From Flavobacterium sp. LC2016-13 (GTDB lineage: Bacteria; Bacteroidota; Bacteroidia; Flavobacteriales; Flavobacteriaceae), in NCBI RefSeq assembly GCF_009707955.1, contig NZ_WMDQ01000018.1, positions 1 to 64,000 on the forward strand: a DNA stretch of 64,000 nucleotides, given 5' to 3'. Both the position numbers and the translations under genes were made by a program. Under the pieces are notes generated by a model that saw only the letters and a list, made by a program, of their open reading frames with translations, was not told where the DNA came from and made no database searches. Below are positions 26,787 through 34,901 of the stretch, piece by piece (position 1 is the stretch's first letter; each line of letters starts with the position of its first letter).

Positions 26787-27605
26787 TTAAAATGAGTTAA
26801 CTGTTTTTCTAATGGCAACCAACTTGGTCATTAAACCTTCAAAATAGTCTAAATGCAACATATTGGCACCATCGCTTTTCGCATTTGCAGGATCAAAGTG
26901 AGTTTCGATAAAAATACCGTCAACACCCACAGCAATACCCGCTTTGGCAACAGTTTCAATCATATCAGGTCTTCCTCCCGTAACACCGGCAGTTTGATTA
27001 GGTTGTTGTAATGAATGCGTAACATCCAAAACAGTAGAAGCATATTGTTGCATAGTAGGAATTCCTCTAAAGTCAACAATCATGTCCTGGTAACCAAACA
27101 TAGTACCACGGTCTGTAACCATAACATTCTCATTTTGGCAATCTAACACCTTTTGTACAGCGTGTTTCATGCTTTCCGGACTCATAAATTGTCCTTTTTT
27201 CAAGTTTACTACTTTTCCAGTGTTTGCAGCCGCCACAACAAGATCAGTCTGACGTACTAAGAAAGCCGGAATTTGCAAAACATCTACATATTGCGCAGCC
27301 ATATCAGCATCTTCATTAGTATGAATATCTGTTACAGTTGGAACGTGAAATGTTTCTGAAACTTTTCTTAAAATTTTTAATGCTTTTTCATCACCAATTC
27401 CGGAAAAACTATCAATTCTAGAACGGTTTGCTTTTTTAAATGATCCTTTAAATACATAAGGGATTTGAAGTTTGTCGGTAATACCAACTAATTTTTCAGC
27501 AATTCTGAGAGCCATTTCTTCTCCTTCAATAGCGCAAGGTCCCGCCAATAAAAAGAAATTACCACTATCAGTATGCTTAATTTGAGGAATATGTTGTATG
27601 TTCAT
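26787..27605 (-). CDS. kdsA: 3-deoxy-8-phosphooctulonate synthase
   Basis: 272 residues, usual length. DAHP-synthase-type barrel motifs: LAGPCAIEGEE near the N-terminus, KGSFKKANRSR, TDIHTNEDA, KKGQFMSPESM, TDRGTMFGY and GGRPDMIETVA. It condenses arabinose 5-phosphate with phosphoenolpyruvate to Kdo-8-phosphate for lipid A/core synthesis; cytoplasmic. A TACCTTTG -7 box lies about 21 bp upstream, and an outer-membrane protein gene follows in the same operon. Confidence 0.96.
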   Translation of the reverse strand: MNIQHIPQIKHTDSGNFFLLAGPCAIEGEEMALRIAEKLVGITDKLQIPYVFKGSFKKANRSRIDSFSGIGDEKALKILRKVSETFHVPTVTDIHTNEDADMAAQYVDVLQIPAFLVRQTDLVVAAANTGKVVNLKKGQFMSPESMKHAVQKVLDCQNENVMVTDRGTMFGYQDMIVDFRGIPTMQQYASTVLDVTHSLQQPNQTAGVTGGRPDMIETVAKAGIAVGVDGIFIETHFDPANAKSDGANMLHLDYFEGLMTKLVAIRKTVNSF

Positions 27606-27625
27606 AATATGATTTTTTGACAGTG

Positions 27626-27633
27626 CAAAGGTA
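27626..27633 (-). promoter_or_regulatory. -7 promoter box of kdsA
   Basis: TACCTTTG on the minus strand is an exact TAnnTTTG match, at a typical distance from the kdsA start. No clear -33 TTG. Confidence 0.45.
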
Positions 27634-27659
27634 GTTATGATTTATGAATAGCACATGAA

Positions 27660-28022
27660 GATTTAAGTTTTTTTTAAGAAGCTGATCCTGCTATCCGCTT
27701 TAATCTTTTTCTCCAAAACCTTTTTTTCTTAGCCTTTGCAGGAGCTTCCGTTGGTCGCTCTGCAAAAACCAGAAAAAATAGGCTTTCTCAAAAAAGGATT
27801 TCCGCTTTTATCAGGGCTAAAGCCGTAGTGGAATTATAAGATTTCATAAGAAATTTATTTACAATCATAGATGTTTAATTTTGAACAATATTAAAACATA
27901 GTAATAAACTATTAAATGACAATTATCATATCATAATATATATTGTCTTTTGAGACTTCAGCTGAAACTGTAATGAATTTAGGATTTAATACGCAATATT
28001 TGCTCAAAACAGCTTCTTAAAA
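27660..28022. repeat. Intergenic region with repeat-like sequence
   Basis: The 417-bp gap 27606-28022 has no gene. About 27670-27840 looks like a dispersed flavobacterial intergenic repeat: CCGCTTTAATC and CCGCTTTTATC occur at its two ends, and an imperfect inverted pair of CCTTTTTTTCTTAGCC and GGCTTTCTCAAAAAAGG lies inside. No second copy was recognised in this window, so dispersed status is from memory. Confidence 0.35.
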
Positions 28023-28811
28023 TTAAACCTTTAAGTTAAATTCTGTTTCCAAAATATTTTCCAATTGATTTTCTTCAAAAGAAACAATTTCTGTAATTCC
28101 GTTTGTGACTGTTTTTATGGAATTTTTAAATAATATTTTTTTACCCAGAGGATTTTGTAAAACAACAATTAAGTTTTGTGTAAAAACAGAATCGGGATGT
28201 GAGTAATTATAATGATTGGCAGGTTTAAAATCGATCCATCGCTGAGGATTCAAATCAAAAGAATATAGATTAGACCATTCTTTTCCAATTTGCATTTGCA
28301 GTAAATATTCATCTTCTTCCGTTTTTATCAAAGTAAAAGTCTCAAAATCCTGTTTGACTTCAGTTCCAATTTTACTCAGCTTTAAAGGTTCTCTAATACT
28401 GTTGCCTCCAAACCCTAAATCGATTAAATATTCTTCATTTTCGATTGTAGCAATTATTGCCAGATGTGTTTTTGCATTAGGAATAGGATTAACCAAAGGA
28501 CGAACTGCAATATAATAATGTGGAATACCAATTTCCTGAAGCATTAGCGAAAATATACCATTAATTTGATAGCAATATCCACCACGATTTTTATCGACAA
28601 TTTGGTTTACAATATCATCCCCAATAAGTGATATTGTTTTTCCTGCCTGAACATCAATATTTTCAAAAGGCACATTAAATATCTGGCTTTGCATTAATTT
28701 TTTTATTCCATCTAAATTCAATTTAATTTCTCCTTGAAAATTGATTCTTTTTAAATATTGCTGTAAATCGAAACTTGAAGCTTCAATTTTATAATTTTTT
28801 GATTGTTTCAT
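28023..28811 (-). CDS. nat: Arylamine N-acetyltransferase
   Basis: 262 residues, usual NAT length. The catalytic triad motifs are visible: RGGYCYQIN (Cys), KTHLAII (His) and LIDLGFGG (Asp). The usual Glu after the Cys motif is replaced by Gln. NATs transfer acetyl from acetyl-CoA to arylamines or hydrazines; the physiological substrate in flavobacteria is not known. Cytoplasmic, no signal peptide. It has its own transcript region with a 171-bp gap to the next gene downstream and the repeat region on the other side. Confidence 0.9.
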   Translation of the reverse strand: MKQSKNYKIEASSFDLQQYLKRINFQGEIKLNLDGIKKLMQSQIFNVPFENIDVQAGKTISLIGDDIVNQIVDKNRGGYCYQINGIFSLMLQEIGIPHYYIAVRPLVNPIPNAKTHLAIIATIENEEYLIDLGFGGNSIREPLKLSKIGTEVKQDFETFTLIKTEEDEYLLQMQIGKEWSNLYSFDLNPQRWIDFKPANHYNYSHPDSVFTQNLIVVLQNPLGKKILFKNSIKTVTNGITEIVSFEENQLENILETEFNLKV

Positions 28812-28982
28812 TATATTAAATTTTATTCGTTTCTGTGCGAAACATCAGATTTACAGGCATATAAATAATTAAGCCTATTTGTAAAGTTACAAATTCGCCA
28901 AGTTTGAATTCGATTTTTTCTCTTCTTTTAAAGAAATTTTATGACTGTAAGCGCTAAAGAATAATTTGATAAAAGTTTATGG

Positions 28983-29444
28983 TCAAACTAGATCGATCTG
29001 ATTTTTCTTGATTTTTTTATAATAAATACCAAACAAAATCAATCCAAGAAAAAATAAAATATTTCCTAAAATTCGAATAAAAACTACAGTCTGAATTTGA
29101 AACATAAAAGTTTCAGACTTTGAAGAGTGAAAGTACAGTAATTGATAAAGATTGATTTTAGAAAATATAATTCCTGGAACGGTAAGTAAGAAATGAATTA
29201 TAATTTTTTTAAAATTTATTTCATTTGTAATTTTAGAAAGTTTCCAATAGAAAAAACAGATAATCATTAGCAATATAAACTTAATAACTGCAGGAAGCAA
29301 GGGATAATAATAAAGGGTATTATGGCGACCAGGAGTGAATACTGAAAAGAAATCAGAATTTAAAATGAGAGGTAAATATAAATATGGAAACGTAAAAGCA
29401 GTTAAAAATGCAAAAATTATAAAAGCTGTTTTTGTTTTAATCAT
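28983..29444 (-). CDS. Small multi-pass membrane protein, unknown
   Basis: 153 residues with about four hydrophobic helices (TAFIIFAFLTAFTFPYLYLP; FILLMIICFFYW; IIHFLLTVPGIIFS; ILGNILFFLGLILFGIYY) and a Lys-rich C-terminus. No family recognised. It lies 22 bp after the 106-residue membrane protein and is the last gene of a three-gene run starting with a lipoprotein, so it is probably co-transcribed with them. Confidence 0.6.
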   Translation of the reverse strand: MIKTKTAFIIFAFLTAFTFPYLYLPLILNSDFFSVFTPGRHNTLYYYPLLPAVIKFILLMIICFFYWKLSKITNEINFKKIIIHFLLTVPGIIFSKINLYQLLYFHSSKSETFMFQIQTVVFIRILGNILFFLGLILFGIYYKKIKKNQIDLV

Positions 29445-29466
29445 GATATTTTAAATATTTCCTCAA

Positions 29467-29787
29467 TTATTTTTTTCTATATCTATTTACAAAATACTGA
29501 ATGATAATTAAAACAATTAGAACAACGATCAAAAATGCTAAACTTACTAAAGCAGCTAATAAAGGCATTCCGCATTTAGTCTCGTTCGGATGTTCTTCAA
29601 AATGTTTTGAAAAATTATAATTTGCTATATAAAAATAAATAATAGAAAAGATTATTTGTGCAGCAAAACTAATTAAAGATATAGTTCCAAACTTCATGGA
29701 AGTAGTTTTATAAATAGCCTTTCTACCGTATACAAATTGAAATAATATCGGTAAAATAATTACAATTAAATAGAGAATTCCAAGCAT
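29467..29787 (-). CDS. Small membrane protein, unknown
   Basis: 106 residues with about three hydrophobic segments (LIVIILPILFQFVYG; TISLISFAAQIIFSIIYFYI; ALVSLAFLIVVLIVLIII) and a basic C-terminal tail. No family recognised. Gene spacing is 28 bp from the upstream lipoprotein gene and 22 bp to the downstream membrane protein gene, which supports one small operon of envelope proteins. Confidence 0.55.
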   Translation of the reverse strand: MLGILYLIVIILPILFQFVYGRKAIYKTTSMKFGTISLISFAAQIIFSIIYFYIANYNFSKHFEEHPNETKCGMPLLAALVSLAFLIVVLIVLIIIQYFVNRYRKK

Positions 29788-29815
29788 TAGTAAAATGTTT
29801 TTTTAGCGACTAAAA

Positions 29816-30268
29816 TTACTCCCTCTTTAAACTCAAACCAAGCGGAACCATCAAAATTCCTTTTTCGTAAATGTTCAAATAAAGCTTAACAGGCTTTTTT
29901 TGTCCGTCCCATTTAAGTTCATAAACATTCAGAAATCCGGCTCCCATATCGCTTCTTTTGGTTGGAAAAGGGCAGCAGGTTTCTAATCTTATATAAGTAA
30001 TTTTTTCACCATTTGGACCAGCTAATGCATTTAGGAAACGAGTTTCGTTTAAAGCTTCATCTCTTGTATTTCGGTAAAAAATATTGATAGGATAATCAGG
30101 ATCGTAGCCGTATTTTTTGTCTGTACTGAAAAGAGTAATAACAAAAGTATTGTCTTTTTTCAAAACTAAATCAGGCGCATTATCATCTACATTTTTCAAA
30201 GTAGATTTTGTGCTTATACAAGAAGTTGCAGTAATTAGTAAAACGATAAATAAAGCTAATTTTTTCAT
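29816..30268 (-). CDS. Small lipoprotein, unknown
   Basis: 150 residues with lipobox TATSC and a mature part starting with a Lys/Thr-rich linker. Features: KKYGYDPDYPINIFYRNT, ETCCPFPTKRSDMGAG and a C-terminal beta-rich end (GILMVPLGL). A related small flavobacterial lipoprotein group is, from memory, sometimes labelled a Kdo aldolase in databases; nothing in this sequence supports that activity. First gene of the three-gene envelope run. Confidence 0.6.
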   Translation of the reverse strand: MKKLALFIVLLITATSCISTKSTLKNVDDNAPDLVLKKDNTFVITLFSTDKKYGYDPDYPINIFYRNTRDEALNETRFLNALAGPNGEKITYIRLETCCPFPTKRSDMGAGFLNVYELKWDGQKKPVKLYLNIYEKGILMVPLGLSLKRE

Positions 30269-30388
30269 GGTTATTGGTATTAGTCGTACAAATATAAAAG
30301 CAAAATTGCTTTTACCACAGATTAAAAGAATTAAATTAATTTAAATTTTAAGCTGTGTTAATCTTTAAAATCTCTAACGAAAATTAAA

Positions 30389-31075
30389 TTAGCTCGTAAC
30401 CAATTTAGTCTTTGAATTCAATTTTAACACACCAACTACAATCAGATATTGTGCCACAAGATAGGTAAGCATAATAATAAGTGCACTTTTTTGGATTGGC
30501 ATATAAAACTTATTGATTGCCAGAATGCTATCTGAAATAACAAATGCAATTGCACCAATAAATACCAATTTGCTTCCCGATTTTTTCCAAACTAAAAAAC
30601 CATTAAACGCAAGCAAAAGCATAATCGAAATAACGGTTGCGTAAACCGTTACAGGTATTTTTAAATCGCCTAAACTTGGCGACAAAACAGAAAGTATTCC
30701 AAATAAATAAATCATAATAACAAGGCTTCCTATAGCAAAAAGAGATTTATTTGTTTTGGTTTCGGTCTTAATTTGTTTGCTAAAAACGATGCAATACATA
30801 ATATGCGAAATCAGAAACGAAACTAATCCGAGAATAAAATAAATTTCGGCAATGTCAGCAAAAAGTAAAATAACATCGCCAATCCAGGAAAATAATAAAG
30901 CAGTTAAAAGCGTATTTCTAAGAGGAAACCGCTCATGAAGATAAACAACAAATCCTAATACAGGAATTAAAATAGGTTTTAGATATAAATCTAAATTCTC
31001 ATGCCCTAAATATAAAATAAGCAAATAAAAGAGGCTGATGACAAAATAAAGTTTAATAAATAAAGTATGTTTCAT
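30389..31075 (-). CDS. YhhN family membrane protein (lysoplasmalogenase-like)
   Basis: 228 residues with about eight membrane helices. Family motifs are present: KPILIPVLG, FSWIGDVILLF, FLISHIMYC, GAIAFVISDSILAINKF and TYLVAQYLI, with the paired acidic residues (GD, SD) of the YhhN/TMEM86 fold. Characterised TMEM86 and some YhhN proteins hydrolyse the vinyl-ether bond of lysoplasmalogens. It starts 5 nt after the fatty-acid-hydroxylase-type gene, giving a tight two-gene operon. Substrate here is inferred. Confidence 0.85.
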   Translation of the reverse strand: MKHTLFIKLYFVISLFYLLILYLGHENLDLYLKPILIPVLGFVVYLHERFPLRNTLLTALLFSWIGDVILLFADIAEIYFILGLVSFLISHIMYCIVFSKQIKTETKTNKSLFAIGSLVIMIYLFGILSVLSPSLGDLKIPVTVYATVISIMLLLAFNGFLVWKKSGSKLVFIGAIAFVISDSILAINKFYMPIQKSALIIMLTYLVAQYLIVVGVLKLNSKTKLVTS

Positions 31076-31080
31076 GGGGG

Positions 31081-32352
31081 TTAAGAATTGATTAGCAGAC
31101 TGGGGGTAGTTTTAAAGTCGATAGTAACGAAATAAATTGAAGTTAAAAATGATAAGCTCAAATAGCTTAAAATGATATAATTAGATACAGATAAAACCTG
31201 ATTTAAACCAAACCAGTCACCATAATAAGATATAATCGCAATGGCAATAATTAAACGAAATCCTTCCCAAAAAACGGCATATTTGCTTTTGTCCATCAAT
31301 TCAGAATAACTGTAAATCGTTATTAAAATAAAAAAGCCATAAAGAAAGATATTTGGCAAACCAATTTTAGCAACATTATCAAATAAATAAGTCACAAACA
31401 AAAGTGTAATCAACATTTGAGTTACAGACCAATAAATAAGTTTTTGAGAGTTTTGCGTGCCATATTTTTCAAAATTAAAAACATTTTCAATTTTGTTTAC
31501 AGGATATTTTTCTTCAAAATTTTCTGGGCGCCAGCCTGTTGGTTTAAACCAAATAGTCAATTTATCTTTCCAGTTTTCAGCACGCCACGCATCAGAAATT
31601 AATAAACTTAAATGCTGAAAATTAATCTTAATCGGATTCCAGGTATTTGCCGGTCTCGTAATACCAAAAACAGGAGGAACATCATCTAATTCGGCTTGAA
31701 AAGTACCGAAAAGTTTATCCCAAAAAATAAATATTTGCGAATGATTTTTATCTAAATATTCGGGATTAATGGCGTGATGCACACGATGATGTGATGGAGT
31801 AACCAAAATATTTTCGACAAAACCCATTTTTTTAATGTGTTTTGTATGATACCAAAACTGAAGGAATAAATGCAGAGGCAAAGTAATGGCAATTACTGTG
31901 GCAGGAACACCCAATAATGCTGCAGGAATCAATAAAAAAGTAAACAGATTAACCAAACTTGCCACAGGTTGTCGCAATGCACAAGCCAGATTAAACTCTT
32001 CGCTGCTGTGGTGAATCGCATGTTTGTTCCAAAGAAAATTAATTTGATGCGCTAATCTATGGCTCCAATATCCGTAAAAATCGATGACAAAAAAGCCAAT
32101 ACAATACGAAAGAACATTGGCTTCGAGATGAAAAAAAGCAATTTTAGAAACCAGCCATTCGTACGAAATAAAAGTCAGACTTAATCCTAAAACATCCTTC
32201 ACAGAATTGGTAATTCCGGAGCTAATGCTTGAAACGCTATCTATAAGAGGTGCAGTGTCTTCTTTTTTATAGATGCCGTATATTTTCTCAATTATAATTA
32301 AAATTAAAAAAACAGGCGTAGCGATAATTAATATCTTTCCATATTCTTCCAT
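31081..32352 (-). CDS. Fatty-acid-hydroxylase/sterol-desaturase superfamily, alkylglycerol-monooxygenase-like
   Basis: 423 residues, multi-pass. The diiron His boxes are HRLAH (HX3H), HAIHHS (HX2HH) and HHRVHH (HX2HH), followed by NHSQIFIFWDKLFGTF, a pattern shared with alkylglycerol monooxygenase (TMEM195/AGMO), which cleaves O-alkyl ethers. A long C-terminal part has several more membrane helices. The start codon lies 2 bp from the terminator hairpin of clpS, and the loop of that hairpin holds its only visible -7 box. YhhN follows 5 nt downstream, suggesting an ether-lipid cleavage pair; the substrate is inferred. Confidence 0.8.
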   Translation of the reverse strand: MEEYGKILIIATPVFLILIIIEKIYGIYKKEDTAPLIDSVSSISSGITNSVKDVLGLSLTFISYEWLVSKIAFFHLEANVLSYCIGFFVIDFYGYWSHRLAHQINFLWNKHAIHHSSEEFNLACALRQPVASLVNLFTFLLIPAALLGVPATVIAITLPLHLFLQFWYHTKHIKKMGFVENILVTPSHHRVHHAINPEYLDKNHSQIFIFWDKLFGTFQAELDDVPPVFGITRPANTWNPIKINFQHLSLLISDAWRAENWKDKLTIWFKPTGWRPENFEEKYPVNKIENVFNFEKYGTQNSQKLIYWSVTQMLITLLFVTYLFDNVAKIGLPNIFLYGFFILITIYSYSELMDKSKYAVFWEGFRLIIAIAIISYYGDWFGLNQVLSVSNYIILSYLSLSFLTSIYFVTIDFKTTPSLLINS

Positions 32353-32354
32353 AA

Positions 32355-32403
32355 AAAAAACGTTATAAATTATTCAAATATAGAATAATTTATAACGTTT
32401 TTT
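32355..32403 (-). terminator. Terminator after clpS, with -7 box in its loop
   Basis: A perfect 21-bp stem (32355-32375 with 32383-32403) with a 7-nt loop and a T-run on the minus strand. The loop region reads TATATTTG on the minus strand (32375-32382), an exact -7 box for the next gene. Confidence 0.85.
32375..32382 (-). promoter_or_regulatory. -7 box in the terminator loop, candidate promoter of the ether-lipid-type operon
   Basis: TATATTTG matches TAnnTTTG. It lies 22 bp from the start codon of the hydroxylase-type gene. No -33 TTG at standard spacing. Confidence 0.4.
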
Positions 32404-32416
32404 ACATTATTGATAA

Positions 32417-32692
32417 TTAAACAATTTCGGCGCTTAGTCCAGCTTCCAAAAGTTGTGTACATTGAGGTTTAAGTTTGTCCATTGGCCCTGTTTTTACAGT
32501 GCATTTTCCGTTGTAATGTACAATTAAGGAACATTGTTCTGCTTGTTCAGGTGTGTGGCTACAAACACGCATTAAAGTATCAATTACGTGATCAAAAGTG
32601 TTTACATCGTCGTTATAAACAATGATTTCGTTATTGAAACTTGTCGCTTCCTTTTCGCGAACTCTTTCTCTTACTTTTTCTTTAGTACTCAT
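32417..32692 (-). CDS. clpS: ATP-dependent Clp protease adaptor ClpS
   Basis: 91 residues from the ATG at 32692; an upstream start would add a poorly conserved basic segment. The ClpS core is clear: IIVYNDDVNTFDHVI, LMRVCSHTPEQAEQCSL and IVHYNGKCTVKTG. ClpS passes N-degron substrates to ClpAP/ClpCP. Cytoplasmic. It follows prmA (128 bp) on the same strand and ends in a strong terminator, so the two may be co-transcribed. Confidence 0.95.
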   Translation of the reverse strand: MSTKEKVRERVREKEATSFNNEIIVYNDDVNTFDHVIDTLMRVCSHTPEQAEQCSLIVHYNGKCTVKTGPMDKLKPQCTQLLEAGLSAEIV

Positions 32693-32820
32693 TTTTTTAA
32701 GTTTTTGTACTGTTGTAATTACTAATTTTTTTGCCACAGATTTTACACGAATTAATTAATTTTTTAAAATAAATCGTTGTAAATCTGCTGTCTTCTTTAA
32801 TATTTTTGATAGTTAGCTAT

Positions 32821-33654
32821 CTAATTTACGTATTTTAATGAAACCCAGTTGTTTCTTTGAAACTTTTTAACATATGTTAATCCTTTTTCTGTGCATGAAG
32901 CATCAATAAACGGAATATCTTCTTCATAAAAACCACTAAAAAGTATAATTCCTTTTGGGTTCAAACAATCTACATAACTTTGCATATCGTTCAATAAAAT
33001 GTTACGGTTGATATTAGCAATAATCAAATCGTAGTTTTTACCGGCCAATAATGCAGCGTCGCCTTCATAAACGGTAATATATTTACAATTATTGCGTTCA
33101 GCATTTTCGATCGAATTTAAATAACACCAGTTATCAATATCAATTGCATCAATTGGCTGAGCGCCTTTCATTTCAGCTAAAATTGCTAAAATTGCTGTTC
33201 CGCAACCCATATCTAATGTTTTTAAACCCTCAACATCCATTTCTAATAAATGCTGAATCATCATGTGCGTTGTTTCGTGATGACCCGTTCCAAAACTCAT
33301 TTTTGGTTCAATAATAATATCAAATTCGGCATCTGTTTTTTCGTGAAAAGGAGCGCGAACGTGGCATTTTCCATCAACATCAATCGCTTCAAAATTCTTT
33401 TCCCATTCTTCGTTCCAGTTTACCTGATCGATTTCTTCAACAGTATATTCAATTTTAAATTCTTCAGATTGTAAAATATAAATGTCATCCAGAATGTTTT
33501 CATCCCATAAATCTTTCTTCACAAAAGCCGAAATCCCGTTTTCTGTTTCCGTAAAAGTCTCAAACGCTTTTTCGCCTAATTCTGCAATTAAAATTTCTGA
33601 TCCCGGTTCTTTCGGCTCAATCGTAAAATGATATCCTAAATATATATTCGACAT
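32821..33654 (-). CDS. prmA: Ribosomal protein L11 methyltransferase
   Basis: 277 residues, usual length for PrmA in this phylum. N-terminal recognition domain (about 1-100) and a Rossmann methyltransferase domain with TLDMGCGTAILAILA (SAM binding), DAIDIDNWC, and NINRNILL. It trimethylates L11 at the ribosome. A -7 box TACCTTTG lies 15 bp upstream. The neighbour tpiA lies further upstream on the same strand but two plus-strand genes separate them. Confidence 0.93.
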   Translation of the reverse strand: MSNIYLGYHFTIEPKEPGSEILIAELGEKAFETFTETENGISAFVKKDLWDENILDDIYILQSEEFKIEYTVEEIDQVNWNEEWEKNFEAIDVDGKCHVRAPFHEKTDAEFDIIIEPKMSFGTGHHETTHMMIQHLLEMDVEGLKTLDMGCGTAILAILAEMKGAQPIDAIDIDNWCYLNSIENAERNNCKYITVYEGDAALLAGKNYDLIIANINRNILLNDMQSYVDCLNPKGIILFSGFYEEDIPFIDASCTEKGLTYVKKFQRNNWVSLKYVN

Positions 33655-33668
33655 AAATAATTTTTTTG

Positions 33669-33676
33669 CAAAGGTA
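33669..33676 (-). promoter_or_regulatory. -7 promoter box of prmA
   Basis: TACCTTTG on the minus strand, exact TAnnTTTG match, 15 bp before the start codon. Confidence 0.45.
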
Positions 33677-33764
33677 ACAATCGAAAGTAGAAGTTGTTTA
33701 TAAATAAATCATATTCTCACGAAGATTAGTGTTAATTTTGATTGAAAATTGAACGGTTTTAAAT

Positions 33765-34901
33765 ATGAAGAATATCATTTTTATTTTGCTTTTTGTAGTG
33801 TTAACTTCAGGAAGTTGTGAGAACGAACACGAAGTTGTACGATCATTTTGTTATTGGAAAACCGATTTAAATTTTGAGAAAGCAGAGGATTCTTTGATAA
33901 AGAATTTGAATCTAAAGCATATGTACGTTCGCTTTTTTGATATCGATTGGAATCCGTATGCGAAGGAACCTTTGCCGGTTGCAACCATTCATGATATAAG
34001 ATTAAACGAGAGCAACCCTGAAATAACGCCAAGTATTTTTATAACTAACGAAGTTGTTTTGCAAGCTAATACCAAGCAATTGGATAGTTTGGCAGCCAGA
34101 ATTGCACGACGCATTCAGATAATTGGCACAAGCATAAATGAGAATAAAGCTGATAAAATTGCCAATCGAATTGTTTATCCAGAGGATTATTATAAAAATG
34201 AAAACTTTAAACGTTTGAATTACGATTCTATAAAATCGATAGAGTTGGCTAAATTGAAAGTTGATTTTAAAGAAATTCTAATAGATTGTGATTGGACAGA
34301 AAAATCTAAAAAGAATTATTTCTATTTATTAGAACAAATCAAACAGAAATTTCCAACAGCAAAAGTTTCAGCCACAATACGACTTTGGCAATATAAATAT
34401 GCCGAAAAAGCAGGAACTCCGCCAGTTGATAAAGGTTTATTAATGTGTTATAATCTGACTAAGCCTGACGATTCGAAAACCAAAAATTCTATTGGAACCA
34501 GCGAAGATTTGGCGCAATATATTACACACGATAATTACAAATTAAAACTTGATATTGCTTTGCCTCTTTATAGTTGGGCAGTTGTTTTTAGAGGAAATCA
34601 GTTTAAGGGAATTTTATCGGATTATGACCAATTGAGAAATGATACGATTAAATTGAAGAAAATATCTGATTCAAAATATGTTTTGCAAGATGATATTTTG
34701 GTTGGACAAAAGTATTTGCGAAACGGAGATGAAATTAGAATCGAGAAAATTTCTGAAGATGAACTCAAGAAAATGATTTCGATCGTAAAAAGTAAAATTA
34801 AGATTGACAATGAAACCAAAGTGACCTTTTTCTCTTTTGATAAAAAATACATCAATGATTATGGAACCCAAAATATATCCAACTATTATGAAAATTTTTA
34901 G
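33765..34901 (+). CDS. Putative lipoprotein of unknown function
   Basis: 378 residues with lipobox LTSGSC. No family recognised. The middle (about 165-290) alternates hydrophobic strands and helices in a way that suggests a TIM-barrel-like fold: EILIDCDW, ATIRLWQYK, KGLLMCYNLT, and KLDIALPLYSWAVV. The sequence has many Lys/Asp and no obvious repeats. The next gene overlaps its end by 14 bp, so the two are probably translated together. Both break the minus-strand run of housekeeping genes. Confidence 0.65.
   Translation: MKNIIFILLFVVLTSGSCENEHEVVRSFCYWKTDLNFEKAEDSLIKNLNLKHMYVRFFDIDWNPYAKEPLPVATIHDIRLNESNPEITPSIFITNEVVLQANTKQLDSLAARIARRIQIIGTSINENKADKIANRIVYPEDYYKNENFKRLNYDSIKSIELAKLKVDFKEILIDCDWTEKSKKNYFYLLEQIKQKFPTAKVSATIRLWQYKYAEKAGTPPVDKGLLMCYNLTKPDDSKTKNSIGTSEDLAQYITHDNYKLKLDIALPLYSWAVVFRGNQFKGILSDYDQLRNDTIKLKKISDSKYVLQDDILVGQKYLRNGDEIRIEKISEDELKKMISIVKSKIKIDNETKVTFFSFDKKYINDYGTQNISNYYENF

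Noticed and set aside
34837-34887. Earlier starts for the 775-residue protein
   Set aside because: They would add a segment with no signal-peptide pattern inside the upstream gene's end.
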